Below, in pieces: positions 61,894-64,000 of a stretch of 64,000 bases of DNA. The stretch is from Ferrovibrio terrae_B (GTDB lineage Bacteria; Pseudomonadota; Alphaproteobacteria; Ferrovibrionales; Ferrovibrionaceae), in contig NZ_CALRUC010000007.1 of assembly GCF_943371255.1 (NCBI RefSeq), positions 1 to 64,000 of the forward strand. Direction: 5' to 3'. The notes beneath the pieces are model-generated. The model was not told the DNA's origin. It worked only from the letters and a program-made list of their open reading frames with translations, and made no database searches. The stretch's first letter is position 1; every line of letters starts with the position of its first letter. The position numbers and the translations under genes were made by a program.

Positions 61894-62223
61894 TTACGAA
61901 CCGCTTTTAACCTGCAGCGACGCGACATGCATGCCGGCGTTGATTTTTTCTTTCAGCACATGGCTGGCGCGGAAAACCAGCACTTTGCGCGGATCGATCG
62001 GGACTTCCTGACCGGTTTTGGGGTTACGGCCCATACGCCCGCCCTTCGAACGCACCTGGAAGGTGCCGAAGGACGAGATCTTGACCATATGATCGGCGAT
62101 CAGGCTGTCGATGATTTCGTTCAGCACGGTTTCCACCAGCTGGGCGGACTCGCTGCGCGAGAGGCCAACCTCCTGGTAGATCGCTTCGCTGAGTTGCGCC
62201 CGCGTCAGGGTATTCTCGCTCAT
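61894..62223 (-). CDS. ihfA: Integration host factor subunit alpha
   Basis: 109 residues of the HU/IHF family: TLTRAQLSEAIYQEVGLSRS, VKISSFGTFQVRSKGGRMGR, NPKTGQEVPIDPRKVLVFRA. DNA-bending arm with Pro conserved. Sits downstream of fabH and upstream of merR, conserved order. Start at the ATG with a ggggcg-type ribosome site. Confidence 0.93.
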   Translation of the reverse strand: MSENTLTRAQLSEAIYQEVGLSRSESAQLVETVLNEIIDSLIADHMVKISSFGTFQVRSKGGRMGRNPKTGQEVPIDPRKVLVFRASHVLKEKINAGMHVASLQVKSGS

Positions 62224-62354
62224 CGCCAACGCCCCTTTTTCTAAATTTTGTAGGGATGACGCTAACTTAAGCCCAAGCGGCCGTCAACAAGACGTTCGGC
62301 GAATCATACCCCCGAATCAGGGGCTTGGCCGGAATCGGGGTCTGGAAACGGGCT

Positions 62355-63326
62355 TTACCAGCGCACCAGGGCACTGCCCCAGGTAAAACCGCCGCCCATG
62401 GCCTCCAGGAGCACGACCTGGCCGGGCTTGATCCGGCCATCGGCGGTCGCCTCGGCCAGCGCCAGGGGCACCGATGCGGCCGAGGTGTTGCCATGGCGAT
62501 CGACGGTCAGAACCACCTTGTCGGTGTTCATACCCAGCTTACGGGCAGTGCCGTCAATAATCCGTTTGTTGGCCTGATGCGGCACCAGCCAGTCGATCTG
62601 GTCGGCGGTCATGTCGACCGCGGCCAGGGTTTCCTTCACCACATCGGCAAGATTGACCACGGCGTGGCGGAACACTTCCTTGCCCAGCATACGCAGCTTG
62701 CCGGTCGTCTGGGTGCTGGAGGGACCACCATCGACATAGAGCAGGTCGTGGTGACGGCCATCGGAATGCAGATGGGTGGTCAGTACGCCGCGATCCTCGA
62801 CCGTGCCCCTGCCCTCCTGCGCCTGCAGCACAATCGCGCCGGCGCCATCGGCAAACAGCACGCAGGTGGTACGATCGGTCCAATCGAGGATGCGCGAGAA
62901 GGTTTCGGCGCCGATCACCAGCGCGGTCTTGGCCTGGCCGGCCTTGATGAAATTATCCGCGGTGGCGAGCGCGTAGATGAAACCCGAGCAAACCGCCTGC
63001 ACATCGAAGGCAAAGCCGCGCGTCATCCCCAAGCCGGTCTGTACGCGGCAGGCCGTGGCCGGAAATGTCTCATCCGGCGTGGCCGTGGCCAGCACGATGA
63101 GATCGACATCGGCAGCGGTCAGCCCGGCATTCGCCAGTGCGGCCTGCGAAGCCTTCAAGGCAAGATCGGATGTCAGCTCGCCATCGGCGGCGATATGGCG
63201 CTGGCGAATGCCACTGCGCTCGATAATCCACTCATCGGATGTATCGACGATCTTGGCGAGATCGGCATTGGTCAGAATCCGCTCTGGCAGATAACTGCCG
63301 CACCCCACCACAACCGAGCGAATCAT
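62355..63326 (-). CDS. fabH: Beta-ketoacyl-ACP synthase III
   Basis: 323 residues, starts fatty-acid chains from acetyl-CoA and malonyl-ACP. Catalytic triad visible: Cys113 (DVQAVCSGFIYAL), His in VPHQANKRI, Asn in GNTSAASVPLAL. The start overlaps the plsX stop by 4 nt. Confidence 0.97.
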   Translation of the reverse strand: MIRSVVVGCGSYLPERILTNADLAKIVDTSDEWIIERSGIRQRHIAADGELTSDLALKASQAALANAGLTAADVDLIVLATATPDETFPATACRVQTGLGMTRGFAFDVQAVCSGFIYALATADNFIKAGQAKTALVIGAETFSRILDWTDRTTCVLFADGAGAIVLQAQEGRGTVEDRGVLTTHLHSDGRHHDLLYVDGGPSSTQTTGKLRMLGKEVFRHAVVNLADVVKETLAAVDMTADQIDWLVPHQANKRIIDGTARKLGMNTDKVVLTVDRHGNTSAASVPLALAEATADGRIKPGQVVLLEAMGGGFTWGSALVRW

Positions 63327-64000
63327 CCAGCCCTCACACCCGACTCTTGTTCGTCCTGGGCAGCACCGCCACTCACCGGCTGCTTGACCAGTGATTCGGC
63401 GAAGGCGCCCGAGAAATCGGCCTTGATACGGTCGATCAGGCGATCCTGCGCCATATCGATGGCCAATTCCAGCGCCGAGGCGAAACCGACATCGTCGGTG
63501 CCGCCATGGCTCTTCACGGTAATGCCGTTCAGACCGAGCAGCACGCCGCCGTTGTAAAAGCGTGGATCCATGCGATCGCGCAGCATTGCCAGACCGGCGC
63601 TGGCAAACAGATACCCGATCTTGGTGAAGATCGAGCGCTGGAACGCCGAACGCAGCAACGAAGACATCAGCTTCGCCGTGCCCTCCACCGTCTTCAAAGC
63701 GATATTGCCGGTGAAGCCATCAGTGACGATCACATCGACACTACCGCCGCCGATATCGTTGCCTTCGACAAAGCCGACGAACTCGAAGGGCGGATTCTTG
63801 ACGGCGCGCAGAATCTCCGCAGCGGCCTTCACTTCGTCATGGCCCTTTACGTCTTCAACGCCGACATTCAGCAGGCCCACGCGCGGGCGATGCCGGCCGA
63901 GCGCCGAATGCGCAAGATTTGCGCCCATGACGGCAAACTGCACCAGATTCTTGGCGTCGCATTCGACATTGGCGCCAAGATCGAGAACGACCGTCTCGCC
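63323..64000 (-). CDS. plsX: Phosphate acyltransferase PlsX, 5' end cut by window edge
   Basis: Makes acyl-phosphate for PlsY. The visible part (about 225 residues) has the frame open to base 64,000 with the family segments ETVVLDLGANVECDAKNLVQ and FVEGNDIGGGSVDVIVTDGF. Residues of about the first third lie outside the window. First visible gene of plsX-fabH-ihfA-merR. Confidence 0.95.
   Translation of the reverse strand, partial: GETVVLDLGANVECDAKNLVQFAVMGANLAHSALGRHRPRVGLLNVGVEDVKGHDEVKAAAEILRAVKNPPFEFVGFVEGNDIGGGSVDVIVTDGFTGNIALKTVEGTAKLMSSLLRSAFQRSIFTKIGYLFASAGLAMLRDRMDPRFYNGGVLLGLNGITVKSHGGTDDVGFASALELAIDMAQDRLIDRIKADFSGAFAESLVKQPVSGGAAQDEQESGVRAG

Overview
The window looks like the chromosome of a high-GC alphaproteobacterium, probably of the Rhodospirillales type. 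Typical alphaproteobacterial features are a mitochondrial-fission ELM1 homologue, NDUFAF3-like and NDUFAF6-like proteins beside yajC-secD-secF, folate-dependent TrmFO, a plsX-fabH-ihfA-merR-tRNA-Pro string, and a pyrB followed by a pseudo-dihydroorotase. No genus can be fixed from the sequence alone.

Layout. 1-26,338 is mainly housekeeping: serS (cut by the left edge), surE-pcm-nlpD, a DUF815 ATPase, an aldehyde dehydrogenase, a chromate resistance pair (chrA plus a rhodanese-ChrB fusion), dprA-plsY-pseudo-pyrC-pyrB, a TPR protein, metG-tatD-PhnP-like-ELM1. It ends with a probable iron-uptake operon, exbB-exbD-tonB-imelysin-diheme oxidoreductase-imelysin-DUF1513, preceded by a Fur-box-like sequence.

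26,379-36,576 is the most unusual part: an integrated tailless virus of about 10.2 kb. It encodes an HUH rolling-circle initiator, a DUF736 protein, a small packaging-type ATPase, a probable double-jelly-roll major capsid protein, a run of small membrane and glycine-rich virion proteins, and a lytic transglycosylase. It has no tail genes and no integrase or other recombinase. It is bounded by an 18-bp direct repeat that forms the XerC arm and central region of a dif-like site, so it probably integrates at the chromosome dimer-resolution site using host XerC/XerD. Rejoining the ends on paper shows that the attachment site lies inside two overlapping phage regulator reading frames, so integration trims one protein and swaps the start of the other.

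36,577-43,041 is an accessory block next to the dif-like site: a secreted DUF6134 protein, an OmpR-type two-component system, and a tightly overlapping operon of a thermostable-hemolysin-family protein, an AMP-forming acyl ligase, a haem-oxygenase-like diiron protein and an SDR. This resembles an uncharacterised small-molecule pathway. 43,092-64,000 returns to core genes: mazG, CsbD/DUF883/membrane stress genes, a divergent GlxA/DJ-1 pair with a Bug-type binding protein, ssb and uvrA (divergent), recX-trmFO, the NDUFAF6-like gene, a PuuD-like membrane protein, a VOC protein, the Mth938-secF-secD-yajC group, tRNA-Pro(GGG), merR, ihfA, fabH and plsX (cut by the right edge).
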